DNA of 64,000 nt from Herbidospora yilanensis. GTDB taxonomy: Bacteria; Actinomycetota; Actinomycetes; Streptosporangiales; Streptosporangiaceae. Both the position numbers and the translations under genes were made by a program. Where the stretch lies: positions 212,841 through 276,840 of the forward strand of contig NZ_BBXE01000015.1 of assembly GCF_001570565.1 (NCBI RefSeq), written 5' to 3'. The notes under the pieces are model-generated. The model was not told the origin of the DNA and searched no databases. It was given only the letters and a program-made list of their open reading frames with translations. Below are positions 16,503 to 24,367 of this stretch, piece after piece (position 1 is the stretch's first letter; the number at the start of each line of letters is the position of its first letter).

Positions 16503-17420
16503 GTGCACGTGTCTGACGCTCAGCCGATGATCTTTGTTGGAGGGCTGGGGCGCAGCGGGACGACGCTGCTGGAGCGCCTTCTGGGGGAGCTTCCCGGTGT
16601 CGCGCCGCTCGGCGAGGTCGTCCATCTGTGGCACCGGGGGGTGCACGCCAACGAGCCGTGCGGTTGCGGGCGGCCGTTCGCGCAGTGCCGGTTCTGGCAC
16701 GAGGTCGGCGACCGCGCCTTCGGGGGCTGGCGGCCGGCCAAGGCCGACCGGCTGCTCGAACTGCGCCACAAGGTCGACCGCACCCGCCGCGTCCCGGTCT
16801 TCGTGCTGGGCCTGATCAGCCGCGAAGCCCAGCTCACCGAGTACGTCGCCGCATACCACCGCATCTACGCGGCGGCGGCCGAGGTCGTCCGCGGCCATGT
16901 CGTCATCGATTCGAGCAAGCACGCCTCGCTGGCCTACTGCCTGTCGGCCATCCTCGACCTGACCGTCGTCCACGTCGTGCGCGATCCGCGTGCGGTGGCC
17001 GCGTCGTGGCGGCGCAAGGTGGCGCGGCCGGAAGACGGCCGGCCGATGGCCCGGTGGTCGCCGGCGCGCACCGCCGTCCACTGGTTCGTGCAGAACCTCG
17101 CCTACGAGGTGCTGCGTGGCAAGGGCGTGCCCATCGTGCGGGTCCACTACGAGGACCTCGTCGAGGAACCGGCCGACACGCTCCGTGTGCTGGCCGGCAA
17201 GCTCGGGTTGCCCGCCGACCACGAGGCGCTCGCCTTCATCACCGGCCGCACCGCCCGGCTCGGCGTCGCCCACACCGTCTCCGGCAACCCGATGCGCTTC
17301 CACGTGGGCCGCGTGCGCTTCCGCGACCGGCGCCCCGACCTGCCCTTCCCCCATCGCTGGGCGGTCACCGCGCTGACTCTCCCCCTTCTTCTCTGGTACG
17401 GCTACCGCCTCAATTACTGA
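16503..17420 (+). CDS. sulfotransferase 1 (PAPS-dependent)
   Basis: Predicted to move sulfate from PAPS to a hydroxyl or amino group of a glycan or lipid. The 5'-phosphosulfate-binding loop GRSGTT is at residues 16-21 and the 3'-phosphate-binding stretch VVRDPRAVAASWRRK lies near residue 160, preceded by VIDSSKHASLAY. The segment CGCGRPFAQCRFW holds a cysteine cluster typical of this actinobacterial sulfotransferase group. The start is GTG 16503 (alternative GTG 16509). The length of 305 aa fits Sulfotransfer_3-type proteins. It is unrelated in detail to the other two sulfotransferases here, so three acceptors or positions may be modified. Confidence 0.9.
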   Translation: MHVSDAQPMIFVGGLGRSGTTLLERLLGELPGVAPLGEVVHLWHRGVHANEPCGCGRPFAQCRFWHEVGDRAFGGWRPAKADRLLELRHKVDRTRRVPVFVLGLISREAQLTEYVAAYHRIYAAAAEVVRGHVVIDSSKHASLAYCLSAILDLTVVHVVRDPRAVAASWRRKVARPEDGRPMARWSPARTAVHWFVQNLAYEVLRGKGVPIVRVHYEDLVEEPADTLRVLAGKLGLPADHEALAFITGRTARLGVAHTVSGNPMRFHVGRVRFRDRRPDLPFPHRWAVTALTLPLLLWYGYRLNY

Positions 17421-17440
17421 CCTACCGATCGGAGGCAACG

Positions 17441-18316
17441 ATGACCTCGACCGTCGGCGTCGTCATCCCCACCCGTGGTGACCGTCCCCTGCGAGCGACG
17501 ATCGAAGGCGTGCTCGCCAACCGCCCGGCCGCCGTCGTGGTCGTGGTCGACGGGGCGCCGTTAGATTCCGTCGACGACGACCGGGTGGACGACCGGGTGA
17601 AGGTGCTGCCCAACTGCCTGAGCCCGGGTCTGCCGGGGGCGCGCAACACCGGGATCGCGGCGCTCGACACCGACCTGGTGGCCTTCTGCGACGACGACGA
17701 CGTGTGGCTGCCGGGCAAACTCGACGCCCAGGCCGGCCTGCTCCGGCAGACGGGGGCCGAGTTCGCGAGCTGCGGCATCGAGGTCGAATACGGTTCGCGC
17801 CGGGTGACCCGGCTGGCCGGGGCCGCCGAGATCACCGCCGCCGACCTGACCCGCTCGCGCATGGCGATGGTGCACGCCTCCACCTACGTCTTCCGGCGTG
17901 GTGCCCTGTGGGTCGACGAGAGCGCGCCCGCCGGCCAGAACGAAGACTGGGACCTGGCCCTGCGGGCGGCCAAACGGCGGCCGATCGCCCACGTCGACCG
18001 GCCGCTCGTGCGGGTGCGGTGGGGCAGGTCCCACTACGCGACCCGCTGGGCCGACCGGATCAGCGGCCTGGAGTGGATGCTGGCCCGGCACCCCGAGATC
18101 GCCGACGACGCCCGGGGGGCCGCCCGCGTCTACGGGCAACTGGCCTTCCACCACGCCGCGCTCGGGCGGCGCAAGGAGGCCCGGCGGTTCGCCGCGCTCG
18201 CCTTCCACTCGCGGCACCGGGAGCCCCGGGCCGCGCTGGCGCTGGCCGTGGCGGCCGGGCTCGTCTCGGCTCCGGCCGTGTTGAGCGCGCTGCATACCCG
18301 CGGCCACGGAATCTGA
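17441..18316 (+). CDS. family 2 glycosyltransferase
   Basis: A 291-residue GT-A fold enzyme. It opens with VGVVIPTRGDRPLRATIEGV, has the acceptor/nucleotide loop PGARNTGIA, and the metal-binding DDDD at residues 84-87 (VAFCDDDDVWLPGKL), followed by the catalytic-base region NEDWDLALRAAK. It probably adds a sugar to the lipid-linked repeat unit on the cytoplasmic side. ATG at 17441 follows GGAGGCAAC. Leu41 is encoded by TTA (17561), rare in this genome. Its stop overlaps the next start as TGATG. Confidence 0.92.
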   Translation: MTSTVGVVIPTRGDRPLRATIEGVLANRPAAVVVVVDGAPLDSVDDDRVDDRVKVLPNCLSPGLPGARNTGIAALDTDLVAFCDDDDVWLPGKLDAQAGLLRQTGAEFASCGIEVEYGSRRVTRLAGAAEITAADLTRSRMAMVHASTYVFRRGALWVDESAPAGQNEDWDLALRAAKRRPIAHVDRPLVRVRWGRSHYATRWADRISGLEWMLARHPEIADDARGAARVYGQLAFHHAALGRRKEARRFAALAFHSRHREPRAALALAVAAGLVSAPAVLSALHTRGHGI

Positions 18317-19104
18317 TGCGCACGCGCATCGTCGCGCCGCCCAAACGGCGGCGCGTCTCCGTGGGCGGGGTGGTCATCGACCGGCTGACCGAGATCGAGG
18401 TGGTCGACCGGGTGATCGGCGCGATCCGCCGAGGGTCGGGCGGGCATCTCGTGACGCCCAACGTGGACATCTGCCGGGCGTGCGCGCGTGACCCCGCGTT
18501 GCGCGCCCTCGTCCTGCGGGCCTCCATCGCGGTGGCCGACGGGATGCCGCTGGTGTGGGCGGCCCGGCTGCTCGGCAAACCGGTGCCGGCCAGGATCACC
18601 GGCGCCGACCTGATCTGGTCGCTCTCCGAGGCGGCCGCCTTCTATCGGGTGCCCATCTACCTGCTGGGCGGACCGCCCGGGGTGGGCGACCGGGCCGCCC
18701 GCGCGTTGTGCGAGCGTTATCCCGGGTTGTCGATCGCCGGGGTCGACGCGCCGCCGTGGGGGTTCGAGGACGACGCCGAGCAGTTCGCCGCCATGCGCGA
18801 CGCGCTGACCTCGGCGCGTCCGCTGCTGGTGTTCGTCGGGCTCGGGTTCCCCAAGCAGGACCTGCTCATCGAGCGGCTGCGGGGCGACCTGCCCGAGACG
18901 TGGTTCGTCGGGTGCGGGTCGGCCATCGCGTTCGCCGGGGGCGCCGTGGCGCGCGCGCCCGTCTGGATGCGCGATCGGGGGCTGGAGTGGCTGTTCCGGC
19001 TGCTCAGCGAGCCGTCGCGGCTGGCCCGTCGTTATCTCGTCGACGACCTGCCGTTCGCGGTGCGGCTGCTGACGGTGTGCGCGGTGCGGCGGCTCTTCAC
19101 CTGA
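18316..19104 (+). CDS. WecG/TagA/CpsF-family glycosyltransferase (GT26)
   Basis: Predicted to transfer N-acetylmannosaminuronic acid, ManNAc or a related sugar onto a polyprenyl-pyrophosphate-linked sugar. The family landmarks are in order: VTPNVDICRACARDP (46-60), IAVADGMPLVWAARLLG (71-87) with the catalytic-type Asp75, RITGADLI (93-100), the Rossmann stretch IYLLGGPPGVGDRA, and FVGLGFPKQDLLIERL, then GCGSAIAFAGG. The length of 262 aa is typical. The ATG overlaps the upstream glycosyltransferase stop, so both are made together. It ends the plus-strand arm and overlaps the convergent sulfotransferase 2 by 8 bases. Confidence 0.93.
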   Translation: MRTRIVAPPKRRRVSVGGVVIDRLTEIEVVDRVIGAIRRGSGGHLVTPNVDICRACARDPALRALVLRASIAVADGMPLVWAARLLGKPVPARITGADLIWSLSEAAAFYRVPIYLLGGPPGVGDRAARALCERYPGLSIAGVDAPPWGFEDDAEQFAAMRDALTSARPLLVFVGLGFPKQDLLIERLRGDLPETWFVGCGSAIAFAGGAVARAPVWMRDRGLEWLFRLLSEPSRLARRYLVDDLPFAVRLLTVCAVRRLFT

Positions 19105-19954
19105 GGGTCAACCGGCTGACCCTCTCGGCGTCGGCGGCGGACAGGCGCGACTTGGCCGCCGCCGTTCTGCTGTCGGTGGGGCGGAACGCCGTCTTCGACG
19201 CGCCCCGCCAGGCGAAGCCCGCCTCCCGGGCCGGGCCGGTGCACGACCGGGTGATCGTGGCGGCCGATCGGTCGGTCCAGGGGATGCCGCACCATTCGTA
19301 CAGGCTCCGGAAACCGAAGTGCGGATCGGCGGCCAGCGCCTCGTAGCCGACCACGCGGATGTTGGGGTGGCGCATCCGGGCGACCGACTCGTGCGCGGCC
19401 TTCCACAGGGCCGCCGCCTTGGCCAGCCGGTCGGGCGGCGTGCCCGCCAGCGCCGACAGGTGGGGGTGGTCGCGCACGAGGAGGGGCTGGTCCAGCAGGT
19501 CGGCCGGGTTCGCGGTCCAGCCGAGGTGCTCCCAGCTCCCGACGAACGTGACCGGATCGCGGACGAGGATCACCACCCGGCAGTCGAGCCGGTCGGCGAA
19601 CCACTCGGCCGACCAGAGGGCGAACGGGTCGTCGACGAGGGCCCGGCGGCCGGTCAGGCGGCCGTGGGCGAACGAGGTCGCGTATTTCAGGAAACGGGCG
19701 GGCGACGGAGGCCAGGGGAGCTCGGCGTGCCAGCGGAACCTCAGGCGCAGCGTGTCCTGGAACGGCTTCAGCCAGGCGGCCTCGTTGTCGCGGCAGATGT
19801 ACTGGAACCGGTGCTCGACCCGCGCGTTCAGCACCCCCCGGTAGGGCCGTTCGGGGTTGAGCGGCTCGTTGACGTAGACGAGTTCGCCCGAGGCGCAGAG
19901 CATGCGGCCGGCCCACGAGGTGCCGCTGCGGGGGAGCCCGGTGACGAGGATCAT
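19097..19954 (-). CDS. sulfotransferase 2
   Basis: A 285-residue PAPS-dependent sulfotransferase. The 5'-phosphosulfate loop is GLPRSGTSWAGRML (6-19), the acceptor-side segment VYVNEPLNPERPYRGVL is typical of the family, and the 3'-phosphate motif is VRDPVTFVGSWEHLGW (131-146). The ATG at 19954 overlaps the stop of the flippase gene as ATGA, so its synthesis is tied to the flippase, which points to modification of the exported glycan or its lipid-linked precursor. It is the last gene of the minus-strand arm. Confidence 0.9.
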   Translation of the reverse strand: MILVTGLPRSGTSWAGRMLCASGELVYVNEPLNPERPYRGVLNARVEHRFQYICRDNEAAWLKPFQDTLRLRFRWHAELPWPPSPARFLKYATSFAHGRLTGRRALVDDPFALWSAEWFADRLDCRVVILVRDPVTFVGSWEHLGWTANPADLLDQPLLVRDHPHLSALAGTPPDRLAKAAALWKAAHESVARMRHPNIRVVGYEALAADPHFGFRSLYEWCGIPWTDRSAATITRSCTGPAREAGFAWRGASKTAFRPTDSRTAAAKSRLSAADAERVSRLTLR

Positions 19955-21291
19955 GCCGTCGCCCTGGCGACCTGGGCGAATGGCAGCAGGTTCTTCACGA
20001 GCATCCCGCCCGCCCAGCCGAGCGCCGCGCCGAACGCGCCATAGGCCGGGACCAGCAGCAGATCGAGCCCGACCGTGACGGCCAGCGCGGCGGCGACGTT
20101 GCCGAGACTGGCCCTGGTCCGCCCCGAGGCGATCACGACCACGTCGGCCATCCCGCAGGCGGAGGCGACCATCATCGTGACGGCCAGCACGATCGCGACG
20201 TCGGCCGCGTGGGCGTAGCCGTCGCCGAAGACCTGGAGGACCTGCGGTGCGAAGAGGGCGTACCCGATCCAGAACGGCCAGGTCAGGGCCATCTGGGTGC
20301 GGGCCGCCCGCCGATGGAGGGCCCGCGCCGCCCGCGGCTCTCCCCGGATGAACGCCCTGACCAGCTCGGCCTGTACGCCCTGCGCCAGCCCCTGCCCCAC
20401 GAGTTGCCCGACCACCTTGAAGCGGGTCGCGGCGACATAGAACGCGGCCTCGGCGGGCCCGGCGAGCAGCGCGACGATCACGACGTCGAGCCGCTGGAAG
20501 ACGGCCTGCAAGGCGGCGGCCAGCGACCGGGGCGACGTGTAGGCCCAGAACTCCCGCCACGACACCCGGGCGCCGGTACCCCGCAACCTGACGGCGGCCA
20601 GGATCGTCACCGGAACCGCCGGGATGCCCCACGCGACGATCAGCCAGGGGGCGGAGAGCCCGGCGGCCAGCGCGCCGCCCACGAGAAGAAGCTGGCCGAC
20701 CGGTTGAACCAGCCCGCTGAGCAGCAGCGTCTCCCGCATCCCTCCGGTGCTGCGGGTGGCGGCCACCAGAACATCGGCCACCACGACGAAGGGCAACACG
20801 AGGGCGAGGGCGGGCTCGGCGCCGGTGAGGACGACGGAGGCGGCAAGCGCGCCGAGGGCCACGGGCACCAGCGCCACGGTCAGGAGCGGCCGGGCGGTTG
20901 CCCCGGAATCTCCGGATGGGCGTGGCTCATGCCGCCCGCCGGTCGTGCGCCGAACAGGGACGAGGGCTTGCGCCGCGGCTCGGCGGCCACCGATCGTCTC
21001 GGTTCGGTCGTCGACGGTGGCGTGTGGATTCCGGTCGCCGGCCTCGGGACGGGTGGTCGGGGGGTCGCCGATCGGCTCTTCGGGTGGCCGGCGGGCCCGG
21101 AAGTAGATCAGGCCGTTGCCCGTGTCGAGGCGTAACACCCCCGCCAGCATCAGCCCCAGCGCCGTCGTGGTGAAGAACGCGCCCGCCTCGGCCGGGGGCA
21201 GGGCGCGGGTGATCAGCAGGGTGACGGCGAACTGGGCGGCCGCGCTGGTCCCGGCTCCCGCCAGGCCCGCCACCGACCTCAGGCGCGCCAT
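19951..21291 (-). CDS. Wzx-like polysaccharide flippase with a hydrophilic insertion
   Basis: Predicted to flip lipid-linked repeat units across the membrane. The 446-residue protein has MOP/Wzx-style hydrophobic segments (for example VAGLAGAGTSAAAQFAVTLL at the start, PLLTVALVPVALGALAASVV, and several more to ALAVTVGLDLLLVPAYGAFG). Between the second and third segments, residues 66-135 are a Pro/Arg/Gly/Thr-rich hydrophilic stretch (ARRPPEEPIGDPPTTRPEAG and on) that normal flippases do not have. ATG at 21291 matches the family start. Leu53 is a TTA codon (complement of 21133-21135). The stop overlaps sulfotransferase 2; the start overlaps sulfotransferase 3 by 13 bases. Confidence 0.87.
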   Translation of the reverse strand: MARLRSVAGLAGAGTSAAAQFAVTLLITRALPPAEAGAFFTTTALGLMLAGVLRLDTGNGLIYFRARRPPEEPIGDPPTTRPEAGDRNPHATVDDRTETIGGRRAAAQALVPVRRTTGGRHEPRPSGDSGATARPLLTVALVPVALGALAASVVLTGAEPALALVLPFVVVADVLVAATRSTGGMRETLLLSGLVQPVGQLLLVGGALAAGLSAPWLIVAWGIPAVPVTILAAVRLRGTGARVSWREFWAYTSPRSLAAALQAVFQRLDVVIVALLAGPAEAAFYVAATRFKVVGQLVGQGLAQGVQAELVRAFIRGEPRAARALHRRAARTQMALTWPFWIGYALFAPQVLQVFGDGYAHAADVAIVLAVTMMVASACGMADVVVIASGRTRASLGNVAAALAVTVGLDLLLVPAYGAFGAALGWAGGMLVKNLLPFAQVARATA

Positions 21292-22100
21292 GAAGGGGTC
21301 GCGTCGAGCCACGGCAGCAGCAGGGCGTCCCACGGCAGGAAGTGCTCCGACAGGCGGGTGCGCAGGTCGCGGGGGATCGGCGCGTAGGTCCGCGAGTTGT
21401 GCCGGTCGAAGACCGGGTCGGCCGCCGGTGGGAGGCCGAGGAAGGAGAGCACGTCGTCGTACACGGGCAGGGGGTCGGCGAAGAAGCGCCCGCTGTCGAC
21501 GACCTTGATGCGGTCGCGGGCGATCAGCGGTTCGAGGCGGGCGAGTTGTTCGGCGTAGCGGCCCCTGGCCAGGTAGGCGTGGTGGCGGTGGGCGTGGCTG
21601 GCCGACAGCGGCGCGGCGCACAACCGGGCGCTCTCCCCGGCCAGGCGTTCGGGTTCCAGGTCGACGGCGCGGGCGAACGATGGCTCCGACTCGAAGCCGC
21701 GGGCCAGTTCGTGCGCGTGGGCGGAGATGGCACGTTCCACCGGATCCCGGACCAGCACGATCAGCTTCACCTCGGGGAGGTCCCAGGCGATCCTCGGCAC
21801 GGCCAGCGGGTGGAAGAGGTAGTAGGGGGAGGACTCGAACGCCAGCATGCCGGGCCGCCGCAGCGGGAAGTGCGCCCGATACCAGGCCAGGCCGCGGCCG
21901 TAGGCCATGTCGAAGTAGTGCACGCCCTTGCGCAGCACCGGCTTGGCCACCATCGGGTGTCGCGACAGCGCCCGGTAGAGGGAGGTCGTGCCGCAGCGCT
22001 GCGCCCCCACGATGAGGAACGACGGGAGCATCCGGGCGCCTCCGGTGAGCCGCCCCGCCGTGATCGACACGGCGTGGGCGGTCGTCTTCAGGGCGTTCAC
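21279..22100 (-). CDS. sulfotransferase 3 (Sulfotransfer_1-like)
   Basis: A 273-residue sulfotransferase of the heparan/Nod-factor-like type. It has LPSFLIVGAQRCGTTSLYRA (the 5'-phosphosulfate loop, residues 25-44), KGVHYFDMAYGRGLAWYRAH, ESSPYYLFHP and the 3'-phosphate motif LVRDPVERAISAHAHE (116-131). The start GTG at 22100 overlaps the stop of the kinase-like gene as GTGA; an internal ATG at residue 24 is an alternative but the N-terminal segment is typical of relatives. Its place between the kinase-like gene and the flippase, all with overlapping ends, indicates one operon devoted to glycan sulfation and export. Confidence 0.9.
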   Translation of the reverse strand: MNALKTTAHAVSITAGRLTGGARMLPSFLIVGAQRCGTTSLYRALSRHPMVAKPVLRKGVHYFDMAYGRGLAWYRAHFPLRRPGMLAFESSPYYLFHPLAVPRIAWDLPEVKLIVLVRDPVERAISAHAHELARGFESEPSFARAVDLEPERLAGESARLCAAPLSASHAHRHHAYLARGRYAEQLARLEPLIARDRIKVVDSGRFFADPLPVYDDVLSFLGLPPAADPVFDRHNSRTYAPIPRDLRTRLSEHFLPWDALLLPWLDATPSWRA

Positions 22101-23002
22101 GTCAGGGGTTCCAGCCCGTCGACGGCGGGGTTCAGCCACGTCGCGGGCGACCCCAGCGGCTCGTGGCCGTCGGCGCGGTGGCGTTCGGCCAGGGTCATCA
22201 GGTAGGCGGCGGCGGTCACCCGCGCCTCCTCGTAGGAGATCCCGAAGGGCTCCAGCAGCCGCCCCGACCGCGCGACGCACGCCTTCGCCGCCGACGCCGG
22301 GCGCATCCGCCGCAGAGCCGTCTGGAAGAAGTAGTGCAGCGTGTCGAAGCCCGCCGGCACGCCCGTGCCGAACCGCTCCCAGTCCCAGACCAGCAGCCGG
22401 TCGCCCATCGGGGCGACGTTCCACGGCGAGAAGTCGCCGTGCCAGGCGCCCTTGCCGAGCGCGGCGATCTCCTGGGCGGCGGCCGCGAGCAGGTCGGCCG
22501 ACGGCCGCCCCTTCGTCACCGGGAGCGGCGTCAGGACCAGCACGTCGAGGTCGCGCCACACCCCGTGGTGCATGGCCTTGGGCGCGACGACGACGTCGAA
22601 CGCGTGGCGGGCGATGGCGCGCAGCGTGTCGGTCTCGTGGCGGATCAGGTCTCTGGTGTGCGGCTGGTCGCCGATCTTCACGAAGGCCAGGAGGCCGGCG
22701 TCGCCGTACAGCTCCAGGACGGGTTTGCGGTTCGCGCGGCGGGCGGGGCGGACGTGCAGCGTGGCCCGCACCCGGCGGCCGAGCACGTCGCCGAGGTGGG
22801 TCTCGATCGTGTCGGGCCCGTCGGGGATCAGCACCCGCCCGCCGACATGCCATGGCGCGCGCGGCACCAGCCGCCGGGGGACGAGCCGGCTCGGCACCAG
22901 AGTCCGGGCCGAAGAAGTGGTGGACGGCGGGAACAGCAAGGAGATCACCTCATCCAGGTAGCGCAGACGTATGCGGGAGTCCTTCACGTCGCGTTCCGCC
23001 AC
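22097..23002 (-). CDS. aminoglycoside-phosphotransferase-fold kinase-like protein
   Basis: A 301-residue protein of the choline kinase/APH fold. The C-terminal lobe has the catalytic loop WHGDFSPWNVAP (187-198) and the metal-binding WDWERFG (206-212); Lys109 in FVKIGDQ is the likely ATP lysine. The N-terminal 55 residues are basic and unlike the family. A sugar, lipid or glycan kinase function is possible, and its location among polysaccharide genes suggests a substrate made by this locus. It starts at ATG 23002, overlapping the polymerase gene by 19 bases, and its stop overlaps sulfotransferase 3. Confidence 0.75.
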   Translation of the reverse strand: MAERDVKDSRIRLRYLDEVISLLFPPSTTSSARTLVPSRLVPRRLVPRAPWHVGGRVLIPDGPDTIETHLGDVLGRRVRATLHVRPARRANRKPVLELYGDAGLLAFVKIGDQPHTRDLIRHETDTLRAIARHAFDVVVAPKAMHHGVWRDLDVLVLTPLPVTKGRPSADLLAAAAQEIAALGKGAWHGDFSPWNVAPMGDRLLVWDWERFGTGVPAGFDTLHYFFQTALRRMRPASAAKACVARSGRLLEPFGISYEEARVTAAAYLMTLAERHRADGHEPLGSPATWLNPAVDGLEPLT

Positions 23003-24273
23003 AGGACCGCGAACGAGATCAGGTAGAGGGTCAGGGCACTGACGAGGCCGTCGTAGATGAACATGTAGAAGAGGACGAGGAGCATGACCAGGCTCCCCGC
23101 CTGCCCGATCGGCGACCGATCATGCCAGTGCCGCCTGACCGCCCCCGCGAAGAAGGCGACGTAGAGCGCCGCCCCGGTGAACCCCTGGGTGATGAGCAGC
23201 AGCCAGAGCTGCCCGTCGGAGCCCAGCGGCGGATGCCCGCACGACCGGCACCAGTCGGTCCGGCCGGTGGTGATCGTGCGGTGGTTCCCGAACGCGTTGC
23301 GGGTGTTGCCGTAGCCGATGACCGGCGACGTCGCGGCGACCTCGACGGTGGTGGCGACCGTGAAGGCGCGGATGTCGTTGGAGTGGGGCCGGTCGACCCG
23401 CGCCGCCACGACCTGGCCCAGCGGCGAGAACACGAAGGCCGCGGCGGTCACGGCCGCGAGGGTGAGCATCGCCGCCCGGTTGCGGTTCCTGACGATCAGG
23501 TACGCGATCCCGACGGCGATCGCGGCCCAGAGCCCCCGGTTGAGGGAGTAGACGACCGGCACCGCCGCCACCGCGACGGCCGCCGCCGCCACCGCCTTCC
23601 GCGCCGGGCCGCCGTAGACCCACCAGCCGACCACGAACCAGACCAGCAGGACCGAGACGTTGCCGCCCCAGGCGTTGGCCCACTCGAACGGCGCCTCCGG
23701 GCGGGGCGCGGCATGCCCGAGCACGTACTGGATCTGCGCGGCGGTCGGGTGGACGAGGTTGGTGACGAAGGCGTGGTCGGGGAGCAGGTGCTCCATCGGC
23801 GCGGTGAACTCGAACGCCGGCGCGAGGACGCCCAGCAGGCCCCCGGCGACGGTGGTGAGGAACAGCACCCCCAGCATCCTGACCAGGGCGAGCTGGGGGA
23901 GTTCCTCTTTGGTGAGGTTCCCCAGGTAGAGCACGACGACGAAGAGCGCGACGTAGACGGTGAGCCGCATGGCCCAGCCGACGACGCGGCCCGTGCCGAA
24001 CTCGCCGTAGGTCCCGGCGGGCGTCGCGTCGAGCATGACCATGCTGATCAGATAGCCGACGATGAGCAGCGCCCACAGGCCCATACCCCGGGGGATCAGG
24101 ATCGGCCGCCGCAACCACAACACGACGGCCATGGGGACGGCCACGACCACGATGGACAACCCGCCGAACCCGAGGGCCCACCAGACGGGGTATCCCACGA
24201 GGAACGCCGCGATCGGCCACGCGGCGGGCGCCGACCGCCAGGTCATGAGCGGGTCCCGGTCGCCGCGGAGCAT
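22984..24273 (-). CDS. O-antigen polymerase/ligase-like membrane protein (Wzy-like)
   Basis: A 429-residue protein with ten or more hydrophobic segments, beginning WPIAAFLVGYPVWWALGFGG and ending VMLLVLFYMFIYDGLVSALT. A large extracytoplasmic loop in the second half (about residues 300-370, with VIGYGNTRNAFGNH and SDGQLWLLLI) matches the Wzy_C/WaaL pattern, including a G-x-G-x-x-R-N motif. It is therefore the likely repeat-unit polymerase or a ligase to a surface acceptor. ATG 24273 gives 429 aa; ATG 24246 (MTWRSAP) is an alternative start. It overlaps the kinase-like gene and follows the Wzz-like gene by 94 bases. Confidence 0.85.
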   Translation of the reverse strand: MLRGDRDPLMTWRSAPAAWPIAAFLVGYPVWWALGFGGLSIVVVAVPMAVVLWLRRPILIPRGMGLWALLIVGYLISMVMLDATPAGTYGEFGTGRVVGWAMRLTVYVALFVVVLYLGNLTKEELPQLALVRMLGVLFLTTVAGGLLGVLAPAFEFTAPMEHLLPDHAFVTNLVHPTAAQIQYVLGHAAPRPEAPFEWANAWGGNVSVLLVWFVVGWWVYGGPARKAVAAAAVAVAAVPVVYSLNRGLWAAIAVGIAYLIVRNRNRAAMLTLAAVTAAAFVFSPLGQVVAARVDRPHSNDIRAFTVATTVEVAATSPVIGYGNTRNAFGNHRTITTGRTDWCRSCGHPPLGSDGQLWLLLITQGFTGAALYVAFFAGAVRRHWHDRSPIGQAGSLVMLLVLFYMFIYDGLVSALTLYLISFAVLWRNAT

Positions 24274-24367
24274 GCCGCCGGCGGAGCAGAGGTGCTCCCG
24301 GCCTGGCCGCGGGCCGGGGCCGTGGGCCGGCGGTCCACAGGGGCCGGGCAGGTGGCGGATCCCCCGG

